64,000 nt of DNA, taken from positions 400,451,275-400,515,274 of the forward strand of contig CM046878.1 in assembly GCA_025667525.1 (NCBI GenBank), written 5' to 3'. How positions within the stretch are numbered: position 1 is the first letter of the stretch; each line of letters starts with the position of its first letter. Both the position numbers and the translations under genes were made by a program. The notes beneath the pieces are model-generated. The model did not search any database. It was given only the letters and a program-made list of their open reading frames with translations, and was not told the DNA's origin. The stretch is from Glebionis coronaria (Eukaryota; Streptophyta; Magnoliopsida; Asterales; Asteraceae). This document shows, piece after piece, positions 23,606-34,904 of this stretch.

Positions 23606-23615
23606 CTATTTATAC
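23606..23615 (-). promoter_or_regulatory. TATA box of LTR F
   Basis: On the minus strand GTATAAATAG is at the position corresponding to the TATA box of LTR B, about 1.1 kb into the LTR. Confidence 0.55.
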
Positions 23616-25421
23616 AAGTAGATAGAACAATCTAGATATCTAAAACCCTAATGCTTTAAAGCCCTAAAATGCCCTTGGACTTTTGACTGAAAATGGTCAA
23701 ATTTGTTCCTCATGTGATGATGTTGATGTAGCCAGCTTGCAAAGTGATCTTGGAGCGTTTATATGTCCTTGGGGACCAAGGACTACCATCCAATCGTTGG
23801 TTTGGTCGGGTATTAGGTTTGGAGACGAAAGTGATGGGCAGGGGAGGGTCCCACAACCACATGGGTGTGTTGTGGATGGAATCTGGGTTGTGGGTTGGGT
23901 TTGTATGATGGTTAATCAAGGTTCTAGAAATCCTAAGCCAAAAACCCTTTGTATTAAGGTTAATTGGACCTGGGATAGATTAGGGTTCGTGTGGGATTAT
24001 GGAGGGGTTTAATCCAAAAAGGGGAAAAGATTTATTTAAAAATCTTGTTTAGAGGGAAATAAGGGGGGTTTGACTGGTTATGTTTGACCAGGTTTATTTA
24101 ATAAACCTGGGTTGGGTTGATTACGGGTTTGGACTGGGTAGGGTATGGATAATGGGTAAATGGGTGGGTATGGTGAGGTGTCAATCACTGGTTGGGTGAG
24201 GAAGTTTAGTTGTCTGGCAGTATTGGCCCCCAAGGTTTCTTCTTTCTTCCATGTTGTAATAACAGCACCAATCTTCTTTTCCCTTTGTAATAAGTTTGCA
24301 ATACTTGTCATTTTTGGCACATTCAAATAGAAAACTTTAATCAAGGGTCTTTAATGCACATTCTTCATTCTTCAAGGGCTGCTTTTGTAATATCTTGATA
24401 ATTTAGGGACCCCAATGCAATAAATGAGATTTGCAAGGGTATAAATTGCCAAGTCTTCAAAAATGAGGGACCAATCTTGTACAATCTTCAAACTTCAAGG
24501 TCATAATTGGAAATTCCAGATTTGGGTCCGGTTCATTGTGTGGCTTCGTTTCCCGTGTTTGTTTTTGAATGATTCTTGTGATCTTTTTGCCTTTTCCTCA
24601 ATATCCGTACCTAAAATACACAAGTAACAAACACGAGCATATATTTGGCAGTTTTAATGATATTTAATGCATTTTAAGCCCGATTTGGACGATGAGACCA
24701 TGTATAAAAGCAGTCTTAACATTATGCCTAATCAAATAGTACAGTCTTAATAGATAGTACAAAGGACATACATGTAATAAGTATGTTTTAATAAGTTCTT
24801 GGACATTGCATAAGTTTTATGATTATTTATAAAACTTTTTAGTTGAACACTTAGTCATTTTAAGTGAAAAATCCAAGTTGACACTTTTAGCCCATCTTAA
24901 GCCCAATAGTGGTCCACTACCCAAGTATATGACTTAAGTCCATTTTAAATTCAGTATACTACTCTAAATTGGTTATTAATCTTAGGTCCAATAATGGCCC
25001 AATAGCCATTACAAGTGTAAGTTGGGCTTTTATGGCCCAAGTCCACTTTGTACAGTTTTTGGGTTCTAAAACACATCACAACCACATACACTTAATATTT
25101 TACGTTGGTCGGGTCTCGGGTCATCTAGTCATCAGTATATATATAAGTCCAAAGTCCTCGACATGTGGGTCCTACCATGTCGGTTTATATAAAAATCATC
25201 ACATTTTACGCTAATGAGTTATAATCTGTTTATTATAATTTTTCTAGATATGTCCCGCTAATTTGTTCATATCTCTTGAACCGTAAATCATCTAAGTGTG
25301 TACTTTTTACCCAAACCATTATTAACTCATGTACTATACTTATTATAAGTCTAATTACCCCATATTTATAAATTAACCCATTTCTTAACTTAGAAGAGTT
25401 GGTTGTTTTTGGGCAGCCAAA

Positions 25422-25790
25422 CTCGTTTTCACCATTTTGGTCGCCATTTCCAAGCCGTAAGGAACTGGTAAACTATCCAATTGATTCTACTTGTTCATGA
25501 TTTTATCTACAACCTACAGTCTTACCTTTTTCAATGATTCTGGGTTCCTATATGAGAAAATAGTCCGTGAAGACAGTATGTTCAGATCTGACTAGTTTTT
25601 ACTATTTTGGCCACCTTTTCCAAACCGTAAATAATTGGTAAACCATCCAATTGATTCTAGTTCTTCATGATTTTATCTGCAACTTTTAGTTTTACATATT
25701 CATAGGTCAGTGTACAAATTTTACGAGAAAACAGTCCATCAAAACGGTATGTTCAGATTTGACCTTGTTTCGTATTGTGGTCATATCTTG
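25422..25790 (-). repeat. tandem duplication of about 175 bases in LTR E
   Basis: Two copies starting at about 25422 and 25596 share CCAAxCCGTAA, GGTAAACxATCCAATTGATTCTA, TTCATGATTTTATCT and ATGTTCAGAT in order. Confidence 0.7.
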
Positions 25791-26190
25791 CTTTCTATAA
25801 TTCGTCACGGGACGAGCCACCCAGGGAATTAATCACAAAACAATTATCTATATTAATATTTAAGTTTTCAGTATCCCAACCCCACTGATTTTGACATGCA
25901 ATCTGTTTTTGCAACGGTTCAAAATTGTTATAAATCAAATCGTTAATAAGGCTTGTTTAGTCTTTATTTTTAGTGTTCAAAATTTCATATACAATGTCCC
26001 AATACTCATTAATCCATTTCGTACATATAAATATATATATATATTCGTAATATACATATGATGAAGTAAATACAAGGAATGATAAATAAGAACGAGATGT
26101 AGATCTTACGAGACTTATTAAAGTCGTTGTACTAGTGAGCGAGCAAGTAACCATCCAAGATCTTGTCACACTTGATGCAACCACCATACA

Positions 26191-26418
26191 TGGATAGATC
26201 CGGGCTAGATCTACAAGTTTTACTTGATGCATGTATAGATCCTGTCTAGATCTACATGTTTTACTTGATGCATGTATAGATCCGGGCTAGATCTACATGT
26301 TTTACTTGATGCATGTATAGATCTGGGGTAGATCCATACGTTTTACTTGATGCATATGTAAATCCGGGCTAGATCTACTTATTTTACTTGATGCTACCAT
26401 CATGCATGTATAGATCCA
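26191..26418 (-). repeat. 41-base tandem repeat, about five copies, in the transcribed part of LTR E
   Basis: The unit TGATGCATGTATAGATCCGG, GCTAGATCTACATG, TTTTACT repeats with few changes. It lies about 270-500 bases downstream of the minus-strand TATA box and so would be in the R/U5 RNA. Confidence 0.85.
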
Positions 26419-26591
26419 CCATGGAAATAAAAGAAAATCTTGAAAGTTGATGCATGTAGGTGATCTTCATACCAATGTGTAATCTTGAGATTTCCAAGAT
26501 GGGTCTTTGATTTGTTTTTGAAGATTCAAACAAGAAAATCAAAAGTTTGATGATCATTGTGGGTTGGGGGTTCACGACTCAAGGAAGAAAG

Positions 26592-26594
<3 letters not shown>

Positions 26595-26627
<33 letters not shown>

Positions 26628-26643
26628 GGGTGTGTGTGTGTGT
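26595..26643 (-). repeat. dinucleotide repeats (AG)14 and (TG)7
   Basis: 26595-26622 is a near-pure AG run and 26630-26643 a TG run. On the transcribed (minus) strand these are CA and CT repeats just after the expected transcription start, like the CT-rich leaders common in plant promoters. Confidence 0.85.
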
Positions 26644-26683
26644 TTTGTGTGAGAGACAATGAAACATAAGAGGGGACATCACC

Positions 26684-26694
26684 CTTATATAGGG
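26684..26694 (-). promoter_or_regulatory. TATA box of LTR E
   Basis: On the minus strand CCTATATAAGG lies about 700 bases into the LTR, 60 bases upstream of the CT-rich leader. Confidence 0.65.
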
Positions 26695-27397
26695 AGGGAG
26701 GAAGTGTGACATGTGTCACCTACTTAAACATTGTCCAATGAGTAGCAAGAAGGTAGGGGACATGTTGGACATGTATCACCAACCTAAAATTTTGCCCAAT
26801 GGGGGAGTGAGATGTGTTGGTGGCTTGTCTAGTGGGCCAAAAGGGTTGTTGGGCTCCTTAAATCTCTTGTTGGGCTTATCAAGCCCATTACTATCCAAGG
26901 CTTAAGTAGTTGGGTTTATAAGGCCACAAATGGGCCTAGAGTGTATCTTGTATTCTAACTTACGTTATTACACGGTTCGGGCCACGTTCGAGGTTTATGA
27001 ATTTTTTATTCATCTTACGAGGATTTGGTAATTGATCCAAAAGTCATTTTTCCAATCAAATGGAGTATTTATATGACGTATAAATACGAAGGACGGGTTT
27101 GTTTATTTAAACGACAAGTATTTTTCATTTATCTTTTGTATAACGTAAGGATCGTTTTAGTAGAAATACTTCTCATTTAAGCATTCCGTAGATAAATGTA
27201 ATATTTAAACAATTTAATCAAATTGTTTATCAAGTATTTCTTGACAATAATTTATGTAGTTAAATTATTGAATTGTCGGTACGCGGTTTGTATGACTTTT
27301 GTCAAATTCTCAAATCCGATGATTTTTCTATGGTTCAAAAAGGGTTTTTGAAACATACTCCATTATTATTTAATGAACGAAAAATCTCGAGTTTTAC

Positions 27398-28785
27398 ACC
27401 ATCCACATGCCACCTTGAGTTTCGTCCTTGAAATTTGATTATTACTACTAGGTTGAGAAATGATCTAGGATCATTGAGTAGATTTTTATTACATTATTCT
27501 CATGGTAAAATCATGGATTTTACAGCACCACCCCGTTATTTTAGCTTCGTCATCGAAGCTATCAAAAACTTTGTCATCTGTTAGGGTATAGATGTCATAG
27601 ATCTAAAGGTTCGTCTTAGACATGCTCAGAAACAAATGGTGCCAACAATGTAAGGAGATAGTTATTCGGATTGCTATATAAGTTCGATTGGGCAGTATCT
27701 GAGAGATGCTACCATTATGGATGAACATAAAGCAGTGCAAAGAGATCTTTATCCGGATCGTTCTATATATCCGATTGAGCAGTAATTGGATGTTGCTACT
27801 ATTATGGATTGATAGTATTATCCGAAGGTTTGACCTTTAATCCGATATAGCGATAGAAGCTCACGGATCAATTAGTGATAATTAAGAGAGGGCAAACTTT
27901 GGAAGTTGTCAACTAGGAAAAGTCGATGTGGTGTCAACTATACTTAGTTGGTTAATCTCTTGACGATAGCTTGTTTATTTGGAAAACCTACAAGCCAGGA
28001 TTGGAGGTTGGAGAGGGTTCCGGAGTTAGACATGTTGGTCATGTTTAAGTCCGGATCGCTGCTTTGGCCATGACCCATGAGCAGAACATGACGGACGTCC
28101 ACAGCCTATTGATAGCAGGCCAGGTGGAGCACACTGTCATGCATGAGCGCATAGACTCTCTCTTGGACCATATGGGCAGATGCCCTGATAGCACGAGGTT
28201 TTTGGGCCATGAGGCCTTGCAGTGGTTGTTGGAGGAGAACTACTCCCTCCATCGGCATAATCACACCTTGGAGGGGGGTCTTCAGCATAAGACCCACACT
28301 TCTCTTACTACACAAGGGCAGTTCTTGTCTTCCTTCTTTGATCCTGCAGCTGTTTGTCATGATGGAGTGACAGCAGAGACTGCCTACCTTCGAGGAGTCG
28401 TTGGCAGGCTGCGGTCCCAGTTGTTTATTGCACTCAGTTTGCTTAAGGAGTCCTGATTGGCTTATAGAGGTATTGCAGAGTACCCTGTCGGCACCTGCAG
28501 CCTTACCAGCCCTACCAGTACTAGCCCTATCTAGCAGACCTGTTGGGTAGGATTTGAGTAGATGTACTAGATCTTTTGTTTACCATGATAAGCTTTCGGG
28601 TTGTATTCAAGATATCATGCACAATTCACGAGTCACTTAGAAGTTTAAGAAATCATTCACCAAATCACAGTAAGTCTTGTGATGATACATTGTAAAGGTA
28701 GTTTATTAAAATATAGTATGATGAATGATAACGTTAATGAAGTCGGTGACGTGTGTAGAAACCCAAATTTCTAGGGGTTTTACCC
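27398..28785 (-). mobile_element. stacked 3' ends of minus-strand gypsy elements
   Basis: On the minus strand three similar internal-end/U3 junctions follow one another: TAACGGGGTGGGG-TAAAACCCC near 28785, TAACGGGGTGGTGC-TGTAAAATCC at 27532, and the LTR E start TGTAAAACTCG at 27397. Each is preceded by a ACGAAGC or GGACGAAAC phrase typical of the end of a chromovirus internal region. The pieces between are short U3 fragments or untranslated sequence. I read no RT or integrase. The stretch also holds the plus-strand ORF at 28064-28456. Confidence 0.55.
28064..28456 (+). CDS. unrecognised 130-residue ORF, antisense to the surrounding gypsy 3' region
   Basis: An intact ATG-to-stop frame of 130 residues with balanced composition and a predicted helical pattern: His/Glu/Leu-rich, with HERIDSLLDHMG and LQWLLEENYSLHRHNHTL. 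There is no signal peptide and no membrane segment. I do not recognise a family. It lies 0.5 kb from the polypurine/U3 junction at 27532 of a minus-strand gypsy element and on the opposite strand. Antisense extra ORFs between pol and the 3' LTR are known in some plant gypsy lineages, so this could be one. It could also be a captured or chance frame; local GC is higher than in the surrounding DNA, which speaks mildly for coding. Confidence 0.4.
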   Translation: MAMTHEQNMTDVHSLLIAGQVEHTVMHERIDSLLDHMGRCPDSTRFLGHEALQWLLEENYSLHRHNHTLEGGLQHKTHTSLTTQGQFLSSFFDPAAVCHDGVTAETAYLRGVVGRLRSQLFIALSLLKES

Positions 28786-30986
28786 CACCCCGTTATTTTA
28801 GCTTCGTTCTTGAAGCTAAAAATGAAGTTACTTGTTCAGGGAACAAGTGAGAGTACTTTTGCTTGAGCGGGTAATCTTGTGAACTCAAGTTTTAAGTTTA
28901 CAAGGTTGGGTTGACTAGCACAAATTCGTCTTAAGTCTTGGTTTTCATTGGATATGCCTCTGGGGCCCCAATGTGTCTGGATGAGCGTAGATAACAGTTC
29001 ATTAATGTTACTACTAGTTCTTCAAGAGATTTTTAAGTCTATTAAGCTTTAATAGGCTGATGCGATGTCAAGTTGGAAATATAGCTTTGGCTGGTACCGC
29101 TCTTGCGTCAACAATTTTGACGCGAAGGGCTTCCCGATATACTTCTAGCCTGTGGAAGGCAACATTAGCTTGACACCAAGCTTCTCTTAGTGATAAGGCT
29201 AAGATTATTATTGGTGTTACTTGGGTAGGAAGTTACAAAGAATCTGATTCATTTGTGACTGAGCTGGGGCATAAGTTGCATGGAGAAGAAGTACTTCAAA
29301 TGATGGAAATCAAAGAAGATACCAAGAATAAAGAAGTGTGCATCCCTGGTGAGATGCTGAAAGGGTCATGCATCTACTGTTGGTGGTTCCAAAAATTGCA
29401 CAAATTTCGACTTCTGAAAGGAGGAAGTCATTCATGTCAAGGCTAGTTGGACAATGGTATTGTCGAACTAATTGGATCCGAAGAGGAAAAAGATTGTCCA
29501 AAAGAGTTTTGGACATCCAATAACGCTTTTTGGTTGATGATGAACATAACCCTATAAAATATACCCATTGAGAGTTGGGCATGTCTTTTATGCTTGGGTT
29601 TGTCTTCCTCGTCAACTTAAGAAATGTGGTTTAAGAAGATAGTGCATCCTCTTACCAAGTATTTCTGGTCTTCGGTACAAGAGATGACACTAAGTCTAAT
29701 GTCAAACAGTCTGTGTTACCATCACCTCGAATGATAAAAGTTTCGTTTCTCAATTGCAGATGAACCAGCTTTCTTTTCTGTGACTCTCCAAAGGGGTTAA
29801 ATGAAACGGAAGTGGGCACTCCCGAAAAGGGTTCAAAATGCAGCGGAAAAGAACTCTCCCTAAAAGGGTCAGATGCAGCGGAAAATAGACACTCTCAAAA
29901 GATTCAACGGCAGCGGAAAATGGACACTCCCCACGGAGTCAAATGCAACGGAAGATAGACACTCCTAACGGGGTCAACTGCAGAAGAAGTGGGTACCTCC
30001 AAATGCAATGGGAAAAGAACACTCCCAAAAGGGGGTCGAATGCAGTGGAAAAATGGATACCCCCAAAAGGGTCAATTGCAGAAGAAATGATATATGCGTT
30101 AAGGATAAGCCAAATATCAAGAGCAAGATGCTATGATCCAAAAGAGATGAACACAAGTCTTCCTAGGTTTCTAGATGGTGATGATGATGTAATAACGAAA
30201 AGATATCACTGGAGGAATTCGCGGATCAGAAAGGATACGTTACTTAGTTGGATAAATAACATCAATAATGAGTCATGTCGAATATATTTAAGCTCATGTG
30301 ATTATAAATTTCTATTTACATCGATAAGCGTCCTTATCCATGTAAGGTGAAATTTACAACTTCATTCGGTGACCTATGATTTCTTTATTCAAACGAACAA
30401 GCGTCCTTACTTGTTTCAATAACGATTTCATAGACCACCTTACCTAAATATTCCCAGCAAGTCTTATTATTTAGGATAAATATAACATCTAAGATAATAG
30501 ATATTATTAAGATACTTTACAGCCCGTTTAGTTATAACTTTTGTCTTCGGGCGTCCCATTCCACCGTGATATGAATTTTATAAGTAAACTTCTGGTCCGG
30601 TGGCTCATGATATCACCTTTAGACGTCCCATTCCGTCTAAAGACGTAATCATAATTAACTTAGGATCAAGAGTCTCAGGTCCCATATGTAAAATATAGGA
30701 TCATAAGTACCTTGATTTTGGGTCCCACCGCATCATTTAAAGATGCAAATTTATCCAAATAATACCATATGATATTATAAAAAAACATGCGTATATGAGT
30801 CGTTAATAAGTCGTGTTCCGTAGATATACGTACAAAATCATAAGTGAAAAAAAATACATGTTGACGCGTGATAACGTGCGTGAGAGTACGCATCAAACAA
30901 GGAGTTCATATGTATAATATAATATATAATAATATAGTACAATCATAAGCATAGGCATTATATCGTATAGTTCCTTCTAATAAGGT
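28786..30986 (-). mobile_element. untranslated 3' region of a further gypsy remnant, with minisatellite
   Basis: This stretch is right of (upstream on the minus strand of) the junction at 28785 and left of LTR H. It contains a degenerate minisatellite at 29797-30087 and LTR-like text with two CGTCCCATTCC phrases at 30550-30640. No RT, integrase or gag motif is readable. ORFs at 29255, 29310 and 29943 have no recognisable content; the last runs through the minisatellite. Confidence 0.4.
29797..30087 (+). repeat. degenerate minisatellite, unit about 36-40 bases
   Basis: Seven or eight imperfect repeats of a pattern CACTCCC-AAAAGGG-TCAAATGCAGCGGAAAA occur (for example near 29818, 29850, 29889, 29923, 29960, 30021, 30057). 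Confidence 0.78.
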
Positions 30987-32167
30987 TGATAGTTGTAATT
31001 TAGCACTTGTTTAGGAAAACAAGGCAATTAGGCTAAGTATTAACAAGTGACTTAGGAAAATCACAAGTTATGACCCTTTGTGGGGATCCTTCTCAAGGAG
31101 GCTTGGTGTGTGTGTAATGAAATGATTAACTATGTGATTATATTGTTATGAGAAAAGAAAATAGAAATGGGAAAAGAAGAGAGTGACGGTTACGATGACG
31201 GATTACACGAAGACGAAAAGGTCGTATACGTAAAACCGTAAAAGCACCAAAATTAAAAATTTACTCTAAAAATTTCTAAAAAGTTGCAATAAATCCTAAA
31301 TAATGTAATAAGAGTTTACAAAAAAAAATCAAAAATCACCCAAACCTTTTATTTAATTATATAATGATTCTTTAATGCTAATTAAAGCCCTAAAAATCAA
31401 TTTAAATAATAAAAAGCCCAAAAGAGTTTTAACACTTTGTAAACCTCTAAAACAACCTAACTTAATTTAAAACTATTGTTGAAAATTCTAAAATTAATTA
31501 AAACTATTTTAAAACAATTAAAAACTACTAAAACATAAAATAATTATAAAAATAAATCTAAGGACAATGAAAATATTCTAAAAGTTGCAAAACTCCTAAC
31601 TTTATGTATTTGAACTAGGAAAAATGAAAAAAGTAGAAAAAACTAACTTTTGATTTTTAATAATAAAATAATATTAAAAATCCAAAGTTTATAAAAAAAT
31701 TCTAAAAAATTACCAAAAATCTAGAAAAATGCAACTAAGACAAAAATGTAAACAAAAGTTTCCAAAACCTTTTTAATAATTTTATATTAATTTTTAAAGT
31801 TTATTAAAAACCCTAAAATCATATAAAATCAAAAATAAGTTAATTTGAAAACTTTAATTGATATAAACCTCAAAAATACTACTAAAAACTTAAAAACTAT
31901 TTTTCCAGATTTTTAAAACACTTTTTCCTATTTTATATTTACTTTCTAAAATTAAAACTTAAAATAATCCCAATAAATTAACTACACACGTAAAAAATAA
32001 ACTTTTTAAGCCAAAAAGTCTTAAACCTAATAAAGAACAAAGGAAAATTCCTAACTGGTGAAAAGCTAAAACAAATAAGCTGAAAACAGCTTATTACTAA
32101 ATTGCTTGCTTAAATAAGCCAAATACACAAACACCTTAAGTATTTAATGATGCAAAAGGTTACCAGT

Positions 32168-32243
32168 CAAAGACCCTAGGGAAGATGGTAAACGCGTTTG
32201 TGTGTAAGAGGAGTGGCGCAGGTTTGAGTCCTGGCCACGTCCT
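32168..32243 (+). repeat. tRNA-like segment inside LTR H, antisense to the LTR
   Basis: It matches the segment in LTR F (AGACCCxAGGG, GATGGTA, GTGGCGCAGGTTxGAGTCCTGGCCA) and is followed by TTTTT. The B box has one change (GGTTTGAGTCC). Confidence 0.58.
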
Positions 32244-33871
32244 TTTTGTTAAAATATTTTTTTTATTTCTTTTTATAAAACTTAAATCCAGTAACTTACA
32301 CTACTCTAAAACAACATAAATGTATTAAATCAAACAAGATTAACCCTAGTAATCACAAGAAAACGTGCCCAGTTATGAGGAAAATGCTACAGTAACAACA
32401 AAACCAAAAGCAGTTGTATCCGATATCTGATGAAACAAAGAAAACTAAAAAACAAGTGACGTTCTCTGATGGACAAGAGAAGTCAATATGCTATGGGTGC
32501 CCTTTTTGGCTAGATCTTGATGGTTTGTTGGTTGTTTTGGCAAGACAAGGCACCCTCACAACCAGTTGGGTTATGGGGAGTCACAATGAGCAATAAAAAA
32601 GACCAAGTTAACACATAAGATCAATTACACAAGGCAAATCACTAGCTGAAAATCATAAACAAGCATATGGGCCTCTTTGCTGATGTAGTTAGCACTTTGG
32701 GTGAGCTTTGGCTTACAAGATCTTGCTCAATTCAATTCCAATACACAGCAAGACTTAAAACAACCCTAAACTAACAGCTCTCCTAACAACTAACAAGATC
32801 AGATGGCACAGTTTATCAAGAATGAGACAGAAAAAATACACTTGCTGATTTCCTCAATGTTTTATCACAATTTTACCGTACAACCTTTGTTATAAGCATA
32901 CCAATCTGAAAATAACACTAAACCTGATCTAACAAAACCAAAGTAGGTGTGATTAGACATCATTAACTAGCTCAATGTCACTTCAAACTAACCAAGACCC
33001 TTAACCCAAACACCCCTTTATCTTTCTGATTTAGCAATTTTACAACGTGATTAAGCACATAACCTATCTAATTCAGATTTTAACAATCCTAGCATGCATA
33101 TAAATCCAAATACAACCTAATCAACCAATAAAAACTACAAATCAACAAGGCTTACTCAATAACATACAAAAGCTCACAAAGAATACCATAAAACTAGCCT
33201 AAAAGGTACAAGCTTAATACCAGAGTTTTATGCTTTCCAAGAGGTTGTTTAGAAGCTTATGTGAGCTTATGGATGAGTAGAGGATCCCTGTTGGTAGGTC
33301 TACAGCAGACCTAGGTATTTCAATATCTTCCAAAAAAAGAGGTGAAAGAAATGAATGGAGATGGAGTGCTTGGCTATTGATTCTTCCCTGCACAACACCA
33401 CAAGACCAAATAGAAGATTCAAATATCAAATGCTACAAGCTTTTGGCTTGTAGCTTTTGATATAGTGAGTGTGAACAATAAGTGGGTCAAAAACAACAAA
33501 AAGGTTTTTCACCTCACAATGCTTTTTACCCAAGCACTATACCCACTGAATCTTGATATCTCCAAGATATCAGGGTTCTATGGTCATATAAGAGCCCAAG
33601 TAAAACAGCTTATGTGGTCTTTGAACCTATTTGCTAACCTAGAAAACAGATTTCCAAACTTGAGACTTCCCTTTTTGAAAACTCAGTTTACAAAATACTC
33701 AACAATTCAATGTGGAACTAAGCTTGTTTTTCTTGTAGACACCAACTTTTAAAACAATAAAAAGGAATTACAGGTTTTTAACAATACCAACTTCTATTAC
33801 TTTTTAAAAAGGAATTACAAAAGCAGAAAAACAAAAACTGGAACAAGGGAAAATAGGGGCACAACACACCG

Positions 33872-33881
33872 CTATTTATAC
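33872..33881 (-). promoter_or_regulatory. TATA box of LTR H
   Basis: On the minus strand GTATAAATAG, identical to that of LTR F at 23606-23615. Confidence 0.55.
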
Positions 33882-34382
33882 TATACTACTGAAGATTCTA
33901 GAATTACAATAAAAATACAGAAACAACTAAACCCTAGCTCTTGAAAATCCGGATATGCCCTTGGAATCTTGACTGAAAATTGGTCAAATTGGCTTCTTGT
34001 GACTTGAGAGTGATAGCTAGCTAGTTGAGATGATCTTGGGCGTTTAAATTATACTTTGGAACCAAGGAATGGCTGTGAGCCATTGATTGTGAACAGTGTC
34101 ACGTGAAGGATGTAGCAGGGGAGGGGACAAGAGGTACCAGGGTCATTTTATGGGTTGGGGGTTGTGTTGAGTGTGGGGTTGAGAGTAAAACCCCCAAAGT
34201 TAATTGGGGTTAGGTTAAAAATTAGGGTAATTAAAAACTGGGTTTTTTCTAGGGTTTAAAGGATGAAGGTGATAAATAGTTAAGTGTTTTATTTGTTTTG
34301 GGTTAATTAAGTTTAAAAAACAGGTTTACCACCAATTTTTCAACTGATTTAATAATCAGTTAAAAAAAAGGAGTGGGATTTG

Positions 34383-34680
34383 ACACTACAAGAAAATGAA
34401 GCTATTGTAGCATTTTAAAAGCAACACTTTTAATATTGTTGTCTTATACACTTCAATAATAATAAAGCAACATTTTACTAAATAAGTTTTGCATTTAAGG
34501 ATCTAAGACAACATTATTTTATAAGTGTTGCATCTTTTATTGTAAAATACAACACTTCATAAAAGTGTTACATTTTTTAAGAAAAAGTACAACACTTTGG
34601 TTTAAAGTGCTACAAGTTTTGTTCAATGGTACAACATTGTAAAAGTGTTGTCAAGAAAGTGTGGCCTTTACATACGTTTT
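34383..34680 (+). mobile_element. CACTA transposon left end with subterminal repeats
   Basis: CACTACAAGAAAATG is a standard CACTA (En/Spm) terminal inverted repeat. The next 290 bases carry at least six copies of an ACAACACTTT-like motif in both orientations (near 34425, 34520, 34550, 34590, 34635), the usual transposase-binding subterminal array. A matching right end TTTTCTTGTAGTG is not in the window. A poor candidate near 34845-34861 would make a 0.48 kb element. Otherwise the element would include the TNP2 pseudogene and end beyond the window. Confidence 0.7.
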
Positions 34681-34904
34681 AGATCAAGGACTAACGTTGT
34701 TATAATATAAATTTTTTGATGAACATGACTAAGAACCTCCATCGTGTAGATTAACGCACTTAGTATTTTGGATTTTGATAATATACTACAACATTCATTG
34801 AGATAGAAGTTATAATTTTTAGGTTAGTCTAATATAACAATATTTTTTTGTATAGTGTAGTGGTATGTGGGTATTCTGGATGCGGATCGTATATTTAGAT
34901 TTAG

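Larger units (their letters stand above)
20936..24721 (-). mobile_element. solo Athila-type LTR F (3786 bases) with target duplication TTATG
   Basis: TTATG at 20931-20935 and 24722-24726 flank it exactly. It starts TGATTGTTG and ends CAGTCTTAACA on the plus strand. Reverse-complemented it follows LTR B throughout: the GGTACGGATATTGAGGAAAAGG region near 24590, the GAAACGAAGCCACACAATG region near 24545, and the ACCCAATGAAG/GAACGAACT end near 21030. There is no internal region, so it arose by LTR-LTR recombination of a full element. It holds a tRNA-like segment (22143-22217) and a TATA box (23606-23615). The ORF at 23683-24012 does not resemble any protein I know and lies in LTR sequence. Confidence 0.9.
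20170..27397 (-). repeat. gypsy (chromovirus-type) 3' LTR E, split by solo LTR F
   Basis: On the minus strand it starts TGTAAAACTCGAG at 27397 and ends ATGGGGGTGTTACA at 20170. Without LTR F and one TTATG it is about 3.44 kb. Upstream on the minus strand is TTTCAAGGACGAAACTCAAGGTGG, the usual end of a chromovirus internal region, and no primer site follows its left end. It is therefore a 3' LTR. It contains a minus-strand TATA at 26684-26694, a CT-rich leader, 41-base tandem repeats and a tandem duplication at 25422-25790. No coding sequence seen. Confidence 0.72.
30987..34382 (-). repeat. Athila-type LTR H, truncated at its U3 side
   Basis: It starts TGATAGTTG at 30987 and follows LTR F closely: the TTAGGAAAATCACAAGTTATGACCC edge, the AT-rich block, the tRNA-like segment at 32168, the ACACCCCTTTA region near 33010 and the TATA at 33872. 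It breaks off at 34382, where CACTACAAGAAAA begins, so about 600 bases of U3 are missing compared with F. AAGGT at 30982-30986 may be the left target duplication. No primer site precedes it. ORFs at 33214-33752 are unrecognised LTR sequence. Confidence 0.78.

Noticed and set aside
23683..24012. 109-residue ORF with many Trp and Gly
   Set aside because: It is inside solo LTR F, in GC-richer U3 sequence, and resembles no known protein; both strands are open over part of it.
26191..26418. Regular 41-base direct repeats looking like a CRISPR array
   Set aside because: Units abut without unique spacers, the context is a plant LTR and no cas genes are present. It is a tandem repeat.
29943..30350. 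135-residue plus-strand ORF
   Set aside because: About a third of it is translated minisatellite and the rest has no known motif; not reported as a gene.
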